A stretch of DNA of 64,000 nucleotides from Nonomuraea sp. NEAU-A123. Lineage in GTDB: Bacteria; Actinomycetota; Actinomycetes; Streptosporangiales; Streptosporangiaceae. The notes below the pieces were generated by a model. The model ran no database searches. It was not told the origin of the DNA and saw only the letters and a program-made list of their open reading frames with translations. The translations under genes were made by a program, and so were the position numbers. The stretch spans positions 372,001 to 436,000 of the forward strand of contig NZ_JAHFZZ010000008.1 in the NCBI RefSeq assembly GCF_018603905.1. Direction: 5' to 3'. This document shows positions 49,284 through 56,615 of the stretch, piece after piece (position 1 is the stretch's first letter; each line of letters starts with the position of its first letter).

Positions 49284-50141
49284 CTGGTATTCGGCTGGTG
49301 ACGCAAAGAAGCTCCTGGTAGACGGGTTGATCACCACAATCCCCACCGTCACAACCAGGAGCTTCAGGTGCTGTTCTATCGTGCCGCCGTCGATTTGTCG
49401 CATCAGAGCCTGAACTATGTCGCCGGGGTGATCCGGCGTCACCGTAAGTCCATGAGGTCGGTCTGGCGGCGGCTGAACCCCGGACGACAGGCCCTGCTCG
49501 TCCTGGTCTACCTGCGTAAAGGTGAGTCATTTACCGAGCTTGGCGCGGGGTTCGGGGTATCGACCACGACCGCGTGGCGGTATGTGGAGGAGGCGGTGGC
49601 GCTGCTGTCAGCGCGTTCTCCCAAGCTCTCGGCGGCGTTGCGGAAGGCCAAGCGGGATGGGCTGCACTACCTGGTGCTGGACGGCACACTGATCCGCACC
49701 GATCGGATCAAGGCCGACCGGCCCTACTACTCCGGCAAGCACCGCGTGCACGGGATGAACGTGCAGGTCATCGCCTCGCCTGACGGGACGATCTTGTGGA
49801 CGTCCGCAGCGCTGCCCGGCAAGGCTCATGACCTGACGGCCGCCCGCATCTGGGGCATCCTGCGCGCGCTGGATCAGGCTGGGATCATCACCCTTGCGGA
49901 CAAGGCGTACCAAGGTGCCGAGGGCCCGCTCGTCACCCCGTACAAGGGCAAGAACAAACCCGAGTCCCAAAAACAGGCCAACCGCTCCCACGCCAAGCTC
50001 CGCGGACCCGGCGAACGCGCCAACGCCCAGCTGAAGAGCTGGAAGATCCTCCGCAAGCTACGCTGCAGCCCTTCCAAGGCCGGCCACCTGTGCAAGGCCA
50101 TCGCCGTCCTTCAAAACCACCGCGTCGCACAGGCAGCCTGA
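49284..50141 (+). mobile_element. IS element with DDE transposase (boundaries tentative)
   Basis: The transposase gene fills most of it. An imperfect inverted repeat is possible between GGCTGGTGACGC at 49284 and GCGTCGCACAGGCAGCC ending at 50139, which would place the right end on the transposase stop codon. A 12-bp hairpin (GAAGCTCCTGGT at 49308 with ACCAGGAGCTTC at 49354) lies just before the start codon. No clear target duplication was found. Confidence 0.55.
49368..50141 (+). CDS. IS5-like transposase (HTH_Tnp_4 + DDE_Tnp_4)
   Basis: The 257-residue transposase appears intact. The N-terminal HTH (LVYLRKGESFTELGAGFGVSTTTAWRYVEEAV) is followed by the DDE_4 nuclease with LVLDGTLIRTDR (first Asp), PGKAHDLTAAR, LADKAYQGA (second Asp) and GERANAQLKSWKIL (Glu). 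It is a single-frame gene starting with GTG. The upstream hairpin could limit its expression. It sits between the two remnants of an XRE/DUF397 locus, so it probably took part in the disruption. Confidence 0.92.
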   Translation: MLFYRAAVDLSHQSLNYVAGVIRRHRKSMRSVWRRLNPGRQALLVLVYLRKGESFTELGAGFGVSTTTAWRYVEEAVALLSARSPKLSAALRKAKRDGLHYLVLDGTLIRTDRIKADRPYYSGKHRVHGMNVQVIASPDGTILWTSAALPGKAHDLTAARIWGILRALDQAGIITLADKAYQGAEGPLVTPYKGKNKPESQKQANRSHAKLRGPGERANAQLKSWKILRKLRCSPSKAGHLCKAIAVLQNHRVAQAA

Positions 50142-50156
50142 GGATGAAAGGAACCG

Positions 50157-50861
50157 ATGATCGTGCAGGTGAAGATCGCCATTCAGCGAGTGCGGCTGGG
50201 AGCCTCAGAATTCCGGGTGATCCGCCCGGCCAAACCCTTGGCCAATGGAGCACTCTACGACACCGGCAGTCAGTATCACATGTATGTGGACCGGACGGAT
50301 GGCCGACGGATCGGCGCGCTGTGGCTGCTCGCGGCCCGCTCGCCACGCTCTTTGGTCTACCTGCCGATGCGCGCCACTCCGGCCGCCCCTGGGATCAACC
50401 CCGACTGGGACAGGGAGGAGAGGTGCCCGGACCGGCCGCTTGATCTCGTACTGGTCCACCACTCGCTGCAGTTCCCGCCCTCCCGCTGGAAGCAGGTGCG
50501 AAACCGGATCACCGCGGGAAGCTCTCCCCGTGAAATACGGACAGCAGGTGTGCCGGACACCGACCTACCCGACGACGAAGAGATCGACTACCGGGCCCTG
50601 AACTACCAGGAGAACAAGGACACACTCCACCAGCGCGTGCACGCCGAGACGCTGTTTCTGGCCGGTAGCACTGCGGCGTTTCGGCAGCCGGCCCGTCACT
50701 TTTTCACTGTGGCGAAGGAAGGGCCGCACGCTGCCGCGACCTCGCTGTACATCTCGGGCGCCTGCAACTATCACGTCTGCCGGCTGTTCTACTGGCCGAA
50801 CCTGGATCCAGGCGGCGGGCAGGACATCCACCTGGAGTACGCCCCGCGATGGACGGTCTGA
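50157..50861 (+). CDS. Hypothetical protein, unknown family
   Basis: The 234-residue soluble protein starts with ATG after GAAAGGA. No signal peptide or membrane segment is visible. It has a strand-rich first half (VQVKIAIQRVRLGASEFRVIRPAKPL; YHMYVDRTDGRRIGALWLLA) and a second part with SLQFPPSRWKQVRNRIT and scattered Cys and His. I do not recognise it. It begins only 15 bases after the transposase stop, so it may be cargo of the mobile element or simply adjacent. Confidence 0.6.
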   Translation: MIVQVKIAIQRVRLGASEFRVIRPAKPLANGALYDTGSQYHMYVDRTDGRRIGALWLLAARSPRSLVYLPMRATPAAPGINPDWDREERCPDRPLDLVLVHHSLQFPPSRWKQVRNRITAGSSPREIRTAGVPDTDLPDDEEIDYRALNYQENKDTLHQRVHAETLFLAGSTAAFRQPARHFFTVAKEGPHAAATSLYISGACNYHVCRLFYWPNLDPGGGQDIHLEYAPRWTV

Positions 50862-50883
50862 CAAACCCATGACCTGCAACTTC

Positions 50884-51056
50884 AGGTTGGAAAACCCTCA
50901 TTAGGCTTCCTTAGCATCCGCTCTTGTCGGGCCATCCGGAAGGCGATTTTTCGATCAATCTCGTCACTGCCGAAACTGGTTGGCCGGGTCGCGAGGTATG
51001 CGCGGTAGTAGTCGGCCGTCTGAAGCAGGCCAGGAATTAGCAGCTCTTCGAAGTTA
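50884..51056 (-). pseudogene. XRE-family DUF5753 gene fragment
   Basis: On the minus strand the stretch NFEELLIPGLLQTADYYRAY, then LATRPTSFGSDEIDRKIAF and RMARQERMLRK, matches the start of the DUF5753 domain (IPGLLQT..YARA; ..VALRLARQ). It then runs into a stop near 50886. The N-terminal HTH is absent or out of frame and the C-terminal half is missing. Together with the DUF397 remnant this is what is left of a regulator pair. The rest of the 307-base gap holds nothing else I can support. Confidence 0.7.
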
Positions 51057-51168
51057 AACGGGTGCCCACGGCTCTTGCAAGTGGCGGCGCAGCGGGTACG
51101 TAACCTTCTGGGACCACTCGTTCCGCTGTGTCCGCCCGTACGGCGGTGCCGCGCTAAGATCGCGTATC

Positions 51169-52941
51169 GTGCTTTCGGATAGTTTCTGGCGGATTATAAG
51201 AATTGTATTAGTAGGTCTGGTTCTTGCGGCGGCGGGAGCGGGCCTGGTGCTCGGCGACACCTGGCTCTGGGTGGCCGTCGATTGGTCGCCGCCGGCCTAC
51301 GCGGGGTTCTACACGCGCGGCGGGTTTGACACCCCGACGACTGTGGCGCTGCTCGTGGCCGCCCTGGTGAAGGCCGCGCTCCTGTGGCTGATCCTGCGCG
51401 CCCCGGCGCCGGGACCGCTGGACCGCCGGGCGAGAGCGCTGCGCCGACTGCTGTATCTGGCGGTGGCGTACGCCCTCGTGCTGTGGTACCCCATCGCACT
51501 GCTCCCCGACGGGGTCGGCGCGGCATTCCAGCTCGCGCTGTGGACCGCGATCGATGTCCTCTACCTGCTCGTTATCCGCTGGCGGTCCCGCATGCTGCGC
51601 GCGGCGGCCGGAGCGATGTTCGCGGTCGAGCTGGCCGGGATGGCCAACGAACTGCTCGACGAACTCGACCTCCCAGACCTTGGCTCGGGCGGCATCGTCG
51701 AACTGGGCCCGATGCTGAGCGGGGTGGCGGCGACCACCATCACGGTCGTCGGGCAGCGGCGCGACGGCCGGTGGAGTCGCGGCACGCAGGCCGCCGGGTG
51801 GTTGTCGGTGAGCGTCTACGCGCTGGTGATCCCACTCAACGCTCTCTTCGGAGAGATCTCCAGCGGCAATCTGGCGATGCCGGTCATGGTGGACGCGGTG
51901 GGGCTCGTCAGCGCCGTGTGGATCGCGGCGACCGCCCGCGAACTGCCCGCTGAGGAGCGTCTGGCGGACCCTCCGCCCGCGCGGCGGCGCGTGATCCGCG
52001 TCGCGGTGGCGGCCGTAACCGTACTGCCGATCATCGTACTGATCCACCCCGAGCAGAGCGCGCACCTCACCTACACCGGCCGGTCGATGGGCTGCTATGA
52101 CCGGCCCAGCTTCGGCGACCTGAAACCTGCGGAACGCGACGCCGCGTTCCTGTGCCGAGCGCGGAGCACAGATGGCGGAGTGCCGCCCATGTTCCCGGAC
52201 AGCCTGTCGGACCAGGCGATCCTCGCGTACGGGCGGGCGCTGTGCCGTACAAAGGACCGCGACGAGCAGAAGGCGGTTCTGACGCGGGCCGGGAGCGCGC
52301 GGCCCGCCTGGGGCGCGGACCCGTGGGACCTCGTCTACGTGTGCCCGGAGATCGTCGGCGCAACCCAGCCCGAGCTACTGCGGTCGACCACGGAGACGGA
52401 GGCGGCGAACACCGCCTACATCGCCGAGGAGAACGCGAAGTGCCGCGACCCGTGGCCCCGGACGAAGGGTGTCGCCCAGGCCACGGCCAAATACTTCCTG
52501 TTCGTCGACGGCGACCCCGGCTATCTGGTCCACGACCCCGAAGACGAAGCGACCGACGAGGCGGCGGAGCAGGCGATGGACAAGGTCTACGACGACAACA
52601 CCCAAATCGGGGTGGCCGGCAGCGCCGTGCTCATCGGGCACATCGAAGACGTCAGTGATCTGTGCCTTACGGTCAAGGCCTTCCGCACCGCGCCGCCACA
52701 GCGGACGGCCGGGTGGGAGCAGGTCAACGAGGTGCCGATCGTCAGCCGCAGCGGCCGGCTCACCGTGCCGGAGATGGGCGGCGGGGACGTGGGCGCGGGT
52801 GCCCCTATGCCGAACCTGGCGATCGCGGGGAAGGGCCGCTACCGGCTCCGTGTCTACGTGCGGGTCGGCGATACAGGGGAGGAGCACCTGGTCGTCGTGT
52901 TCCCGGGTGCGTCGAGGAAGAGGCTCAAGCTGAAGCCGTGA
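51169..52941 (+). CDS. Large polytopic membrane protein, unknown
   Basis: The 590-residue protein begins with GTG. The first 300 residues contain about eight hydrophobic segments (for example LVGLVLAAAGAGLVLGDTWLW, ALLVAALVKAALLWLILRA, VAAVTVLPIIVLI). The remaining 290 form a soluble domain with several Cys (GCYDRP, FLCRAR, LCRTKD, YVCPEI, KCRDPW, DLCLTV), suggesting an extracytoplasmic disulfide-bonded fold and a terminal beta-rich part. I recognise no family. It lies 156 bases upstream of the GHKL-nuclease gene and may belong to the same locus. Confidence 0.7.
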   Translation: MLSDSFWRIIRIVLVGLVLAAAGAGLVLGDTWLWVAVDWSPPAYAGFYTRGGFDTPTTVALLVAALVKAALLWLILRAPAPGPLDRRARALRRLLYLAVAYALVLWYPIALLPDGVGAAFQLALWTAIDVLYLLVIRWRSRMLRAAAGAMFAVELAGMANELLDELDLPDLGSGGIVELGPMLSGVAATTITVVGQRRDGRWSRGTQAAGWLSVSVYALVIPLNALFGEISSGNLAMPVMVDAVGLVSAVWIAATARELPAEERLADPPPARRRVIRVAVAAVTVLPIIVLIHPEQSAHLTYTGRSMGCYDRPSFGDLKPAERDAAFLCRARSTDGGVPPMFPDSLSDQAILAYGRALCRTKDRDEQKAVLTRAGSARPAWGADPWDLVYVCPEIVGATQPELLRSTTETEAANTAYIAEENAKCRDPWPRTKGVAQATAKYFLFVDGDPGYLVHDPEDEATDEAAEQAMDKVYDDNTQIGVAGSAVLIGHIEDVSDLCLTVKAFRTAPPQRTAGWEQVNEVPIVSRSGRLTVPEMGGGDVGAGAPMPNLAIAGKGRYRLRVYVRVGDTGEEHLVVVFPGASRKRLKLKP

Positions 52942-53097
52942 ACGGCGGGGCGCACAGTCTTCTCCGTCGCCCTTACCGCCGTGGTCCAGATAGAAGTGAT
53001 CGACGACGGATCGGCAAATCCACCCTTTCCCCCAGGCGGACGCTCTGTTCCAGCGATCTTGCCGGTGATTCCGCACGTGGTCTGGGATCGTGGCCAG

Positions 53098-55041
53098 GTG
53101 TCTACCGTTCACATCGAGGCCAAACCGGACCATCTGCTGCGCCTTGCCCGGCAGAAGGACCCAGTGGGCGCGGTCGCGGAGATGATCTGGAACGCGCTCG
53201 ACGCGGAAGCGAGTCTTGTCAACGTCGATCTTGAGGTCAACGAGCTGGACGGCGTGGAGTCGGTCCGTATCACCGACAACGGCCACGGCATGCCGAACGC
53301 CTCCTGCGCGAACTACTTCGGGGGCCTGAGCGGGTCCTGGAAGATCACTGCCAAGGTTTCCCCGCAGCCGAAGCGTGGGCTCCACGGACGAAGTGGGCAA
53401 GGCAGGCTCCGCGCGTTCGCGCTCGGCGGGCAAGTCCAATGGACCACGGTCGCGAGGGCCGCCGACGGCCGGGTTGAACGTACAGTCATCAGCGGAATGG
53501 TCGACAGTCCTGCGGATTTCGATATTTCCGCACCCGAATACGTAGAGATGCCGTGTGGGACACGAGTGGAAGCATCGGTCCCGGCGGACTTCGTTACCCG
53601 TCTCGCCCAGGACGACACGGCCCAACGGCTCGCTTCGACATTCGCGCCGTTCCTGGCGGCCAATCTTGATGTGCAGATCATCTATCAGGGCACCGCCCTT
53701 GACCCGGCCACTGTGTGGACCGACATGGCCGAATATTCAGTGCCGTGGCCGGACTCGGGCGGATATGCCGAACCGCTGCTGCGCGTTATCGAATGGCCAA
53801 AGGATGTCGGCCGGGTACTCGCCCTTTGTGATGCCAATGGTGTCGTCCTCGATGAGCCTTCCCCGGGCATCCAGGCGCCTGGCTACCACTTCACGGCCTA
53901 CCTGCTGTGGGACGGCTTCGTCGAACGCCGGGACGATCTGCCCTTGGCGGAGATGGACGAGATCGGACCCCTTTTGGCGCTCGCGCGGGAGACACTCCGT
54001 GCGCACGTCAAGAGACACGACCAAGAGCGCCGAACCAGGCTCATCCAAGAGTGGAAGATCGAGGGGGTCTATCCCTATTCTGAGGAGCCTGCCGAGCCCG
54101 CGCAGGCTGTCGAACGTGAGATGTTCGACGAGGTGGCCACGCGGATCTCCCGGCGACTGCCAGGTGTGACGCAGAGCAAGAAGACCACCTTGCGGCTGCT
54201 CAGAGAGATCATTTCCCGTGATCCAAGTGGGCTCTACCCAGTACTTGACGAACTGTTCCGGCTGCCTCAGTCCGAACAGGAGGAGCTCAAGCGGATCCTT
54301 CAGCGGACGAGCCTCTCTGAAGTGATCAAGGCAACAGGACAGGTCAGCGACCGGCTCGATTTCCTGGCCGCGCTGAAAAAGCTGGTCTTCGAGCCGGAGA
54401 TCAGCCGGACGGTCAAGGAACGGTGCGAGCTGCACAAGATCCTCGAACGCGAGACCTGGATCTTCGGCGACGCCTACGCGTTGATGGTCAGCGACCAGAG
54501 CCTGGATGCGATCCTCGTTCGCCATCTCCAAGAGCTTGGCCGGGAGTCAGAAGACGGCAAGCTCAATCCGGTCCGCCGTGAGGACGGTCGGACGGGCATC
54601 GTCGATCTCCTGCTGGGGCGTGCTCACCGAGGAAGCTTCGGGCGAGAGCACCTCATAGTCGAACTCAAGGCTCCCAAGGTCAAGATCGGCCAAGCGGAGG
54701 TCGCCCAGATCAAGAGCTATGCGGAGGCGATCGTCAGCGATCCGCAGTTCCGCGATGCCCGCGTTTCCTGGGACTTCTGGGTCGTATCCACCGAGATGGC
54801 GGAGATCGTCAGACGTGATGCCAGCGCGCCGAACCGTCCGCCAGGCTGCATCGCCGAGTGGGAGGGAGGGGTTCGTATCTGGGCCCGTACGTGGGGCGAA
54901 ATCATCGATGATTGCGAGGATCGGCTCCATTTCTACCGGGAACGGCTGAACCATGACCCGGCCACAGAACACGCTGTGGAATACCTTCGGCGAGTGCATG
55001 GGGAGGTCGCACCCGAAGCGGTCGTGGTGGTGGGGGGCTAA
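53098..55041 (+). CDS. GHKL ATPase fused to PD-(D/E)XK nuclease-like domain
   Basis: The GTG at 53098 gives 647 residues. The N-terminal Hsp90/MutL-like ATPase has Glu28 and Asn32 in AVAEMIWNALDAEAS, ITDNGHGM (Asp60) and the lid GLHGRSGQGRLRAF (94-106). A middle helical region follows. The C-terminal domain has LHKILERETWIFGDAY (Shedu/DUF4263-like), Asp503 in GIVDLLLG, Glu522-x-Lys524 in LIVELKAPK and a downstream QIKSYAEAI helix, the full PD-(D/E)XK set. ATPase plus nuclease in an island suggests an anti-phage or anti-plasmid effector (inference). DUF4259 follows 29 bases later. Confidence 0.8.
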   Translation: MSTVHIEAKPDHLLRLARQKDPVGAVAEMIWNALDAEASLVNVDLEVNELDGVESVRITDNGHGMPNASCANYFGGLSGSWKITAKVSPQPKRGLHGRSGQGRLRAFALGGQVQWTTVARAADGRVERTVISGMVDSPADFDISAPEYVEMPCGTRVEASVPADFVTRLAQDDTAQRLASTFAPFLAANLDVQIIYQGTALDPATVWTDMAEYSVPWPDSGGYAEPLLRVIEWPKDVGRVLALCDANGVVLDEPSPGIQAPGYHFTAYLLWDGFVERRDDLPLAEMDEIGPLLALARETLRAHVKRHDQERRTRLIQEWKIEGVYPYSEEPAEPAQAVEREMFDEVATRISRRLPGVTQSKKTTLRLLREIISRDPSGLYPVLDELFRLPQSEQEELKRILQRTSLSEVIKATGQVSDRLDFLAALKKLVFEPEISRTVKERCELHKILERETWIFGDAYALMVSDQSLDAILVRHLQELGRESEDGKLNPVRREDGRTGIVDLLLGRAHRGSFGREHLIVELKAPKVKIGQAEVAQIKSYAEAIVSDPQFRDARVSWDFWVVSTEMAEIVRRDASAPNRPPGCIAEWEGGVRIWARTWGEIIDDCEDRLHFYRERLNHDPATEHAVEYLRRVHGEVAPEAVVVVGG

Positions 55042-55070
55042 ATGTCGGTGAGGTCCGATATGAATCGGCC

Positions 55071-55484
55071 ATGGGCACATGGGATGTGGGACCGTTCGAC
55101 AACGACTCGGCCGCCGACTGGTGCGGTGATCTGCACAACGCAGCTCCTAAGCGGCGTCCGGCTCTGGTCCGCAAGGCGCTCAAAGGCGCTGCGGGTCGTG
55201 CGAAATATCTGGACAGCGATGAGGCGGTGGAGGCGATCGCGGCAGCGGCCATCGTCGCCTCTCAACGCAGCGGCGTGCCGATCACCTCGCCTTATGCGCC
55301 GGATTTCCTGCTGGAAGGCGGCAGTGTGGAGGTCGATGACGAACTCGTGGCGCTGGCCGTGCGGGCGCTGGACCGGGTGATGGGAGAAGACTCGGAGTGG
55401 CTGGAACTCTGGGAGGAGAGCGGCTCCTCTCCGGAGGCCGTGGCCGTCATAGAAGGCAATCTCTTGAAGGTGCCCAAAAGTTAG
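55071..55484 (+). CDS. DUF4259 family protein
   Basis: The 137-residue acidic protein begins MGTWDVGPFDNDSAADW, the hallmark of DUF4259. It then has an Ala-rich helical part (AVEAIAAAAIVASQRSG) and ends near LELWEES. The family has no known activity but is often found near toxin or immunity-like genes in accessory regions (general impression). Only 29 bases separate it from the GHKL-nuclease gene, so co-expression is likely. Its end overlaps the decayed DUF5753 gene on the opposite strand. Confidence 0.85.
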   Translation: MGTWDVGPFDNDSAADWCGDLHNAAPKRRPALVRKALKGAAGRAKYLDSDEAVEAIAAAAIVASQRSGVPITSPYAPDFLLEGGSVEVDDELVALAVRALDRVMGEDSEWLELWEESGSSPEAVAVIEGNLLKVPKS

Positions 55485-55830
55485 TGTATACCGAGACACT
55501 TCGGCTTCCCGTTCCACGAAGAGATCTCCCGCCGCTGAGTCGATGTAGACCACGTCCGCGTCCGTCTCGGGGGAAACTCCAAGATTGAGAACGAGCCGGT
55601 CATGCCTGGGTGCGCCCCTGCCGAGTAGGGGATCACCTGGAATGGCACGTTGGCAAGGTTGGACATCTCCGCGATGCGGTCGATCTGTTCCTCCATGACA
55701 GAGCGGTCGCCAATCAGTCGTCGGATGGCTGCCTCATCCACGATCGCAGACAGGTGAAGTCGACCTTCGCGGAGAAGCGATTGGCGAGCCTGGCGGACCG
55801 CAACGCGACTCTCTACCTCGTCCTCAGAAG
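55440..55830 (-). pseudogene. Second DUF5753 gene remnant with frameshift
   Basis: On the minus strand, EDEVESRVAVRQARQSLLR and then DEAAIRRLIGDRSVMEEQI, VPFQVIPYSAGAHPGMTGSF and SILEFP match DUF5753. At a run of five C's after LEF the frame shifts: the continuation DVVYIDSAAGDLFVEREAEV is found one frame over. The upstream part is interrupted by stops, and no XRE HTH is found. It is a pseudogene whose 3' end overlaps the DUF4259 gene. Confidence 0.75.
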
Positions 55831-56076
55831 CAGTACTTAGCGCGCTTGTTTACGCCTTGGGCCATATCGGCGGCGTCCTCGCTGAAGTCGTTGAGCCTGC
55901 CCGGAGCAACGTGAATGCCAGCACGTAACCGCCGAGCGCAACGTCCCTGGCCGCGCGGGCCCAGGGCTGCGATTCGATAGAAGGGCTCACCTCCATTGCT
56001 GAAACCAGGGTCCGCACCCCAGGTCTCCGATCGGCGGTGCGCGGACTTGGGTCTGGGTCAAGTGGTAAGAGGTCAA

Positions 56077-56234
56077 GTGGTAAGAGTCGGTGCCGGTCTC
56101 GATGATGTCGCCGCCAAGGCCAGTCCGGCGAAGCGTTCTTGGGAAGGCGGTCCGAGCGTAGCGAGGTCCTTCAGGGGGCGGGCGATCAGCCCGTCTGGGA
56201 GGACGTCCGGAGCGAAGCGGGGGTCCTTTGGTAG
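56077..56234. repeat. Dispersed repeat element, copy B (internally shortened)
   Basis: It shares with copy C the flank AAGAGTCGGTGCCGGTCTCG and the following ATGATGTCGCCGCCAAGG, then CCGGCGAAGCGTTCTTG and one CGTCCGGAGCGAAGCG. It lacks the distal block found in A and C. A 14-15-base tandem duplication (TCAAGTGGTAAGAG) immediately precedes it at about 56057-56085. It lies in a gene-poor stretch between the DUF5753 remnant and the AT-rich operon leader. Confidence 0.85.
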
Positions 56235-56319
56235 GGGTTGAGCGCCCGCGTTGCCGCCGCACATCAATCGCGGCCATATCTACAGAAGACAAGAAAAGAA
56301 TTTAGCATAAAGGAAAACA

Positions 56320-56348
56320 ATTGTCTCGCTTCGTACAAGCGGGACAAT
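56320..56348. promoter_or_regulatory. 12-bp inverted repeat in the AT-rich leader of the peptide-methyltransferase operon
   Basis: ATTGTCTCGCTT (56320-56331), loop CGTAC, AAGCGGGACAAT (56337-56348): 12 pairs with one G-T wobble. It lies 133 bases before the peptide start. It may be an operator, or a terminator shielding the operon from upstream reading. The surrounding 56280-56480 is clearly richer in A+T than the rest of the window. Confidence 0.55.
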
Positions 56349-56480
56349 GGCACCTTCCCGAAGATAGGTGGCAGTGGTTAAGGGCTCAATTTTCTCACCG
56401 AATAGCTGTATCGAGATCGAGACCTTGAAGCTAACGTTGACCCAAGAGCGGACATCAAACCGCGTGGCAAAAGGAGCATC

Positions 56481-56615
56481 ATGGGCGAAGATAAGGACGA
56501 TAAGGACGACAAGCCCGCGCCGAAACACGCAGGCGAACAAAAGAAAGACGTACCATTTACGGCAAAACAACCGACAGGGCCGGAGAAGAACGGCAAGGGC
56601 GGCGGAAGGCACTAA
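56481..56615 (+). CDS. 44-residue charged peptide, putative substrate of the next enzyme
   Basis: The ORF starts with ATG after an ideal AAAGGAG and ends in TAATG, sharing a base with the methyltransferase start. The peptide is lysine/aspartate-rich (MGEDKDDKDDKPAPKHAGEQ), then KKDVPFTAKQPTGPEKNG and a terminal KGGGRH. It has no Cys, no hydrophobic stretch and few aromatic residues (one Phe). Strict translational coupling to a PCMT-like enzyme suggests a modified peptide (RiPP-like) or a regulatory partner. The Asp residues would be logical targets. I do not recognise a known core motif. Confidence 0.7.
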   Translation: MGEDKDDKDDKPAPKHAGEQKKDVPFTAKQPTGPEKNGKGGGRH

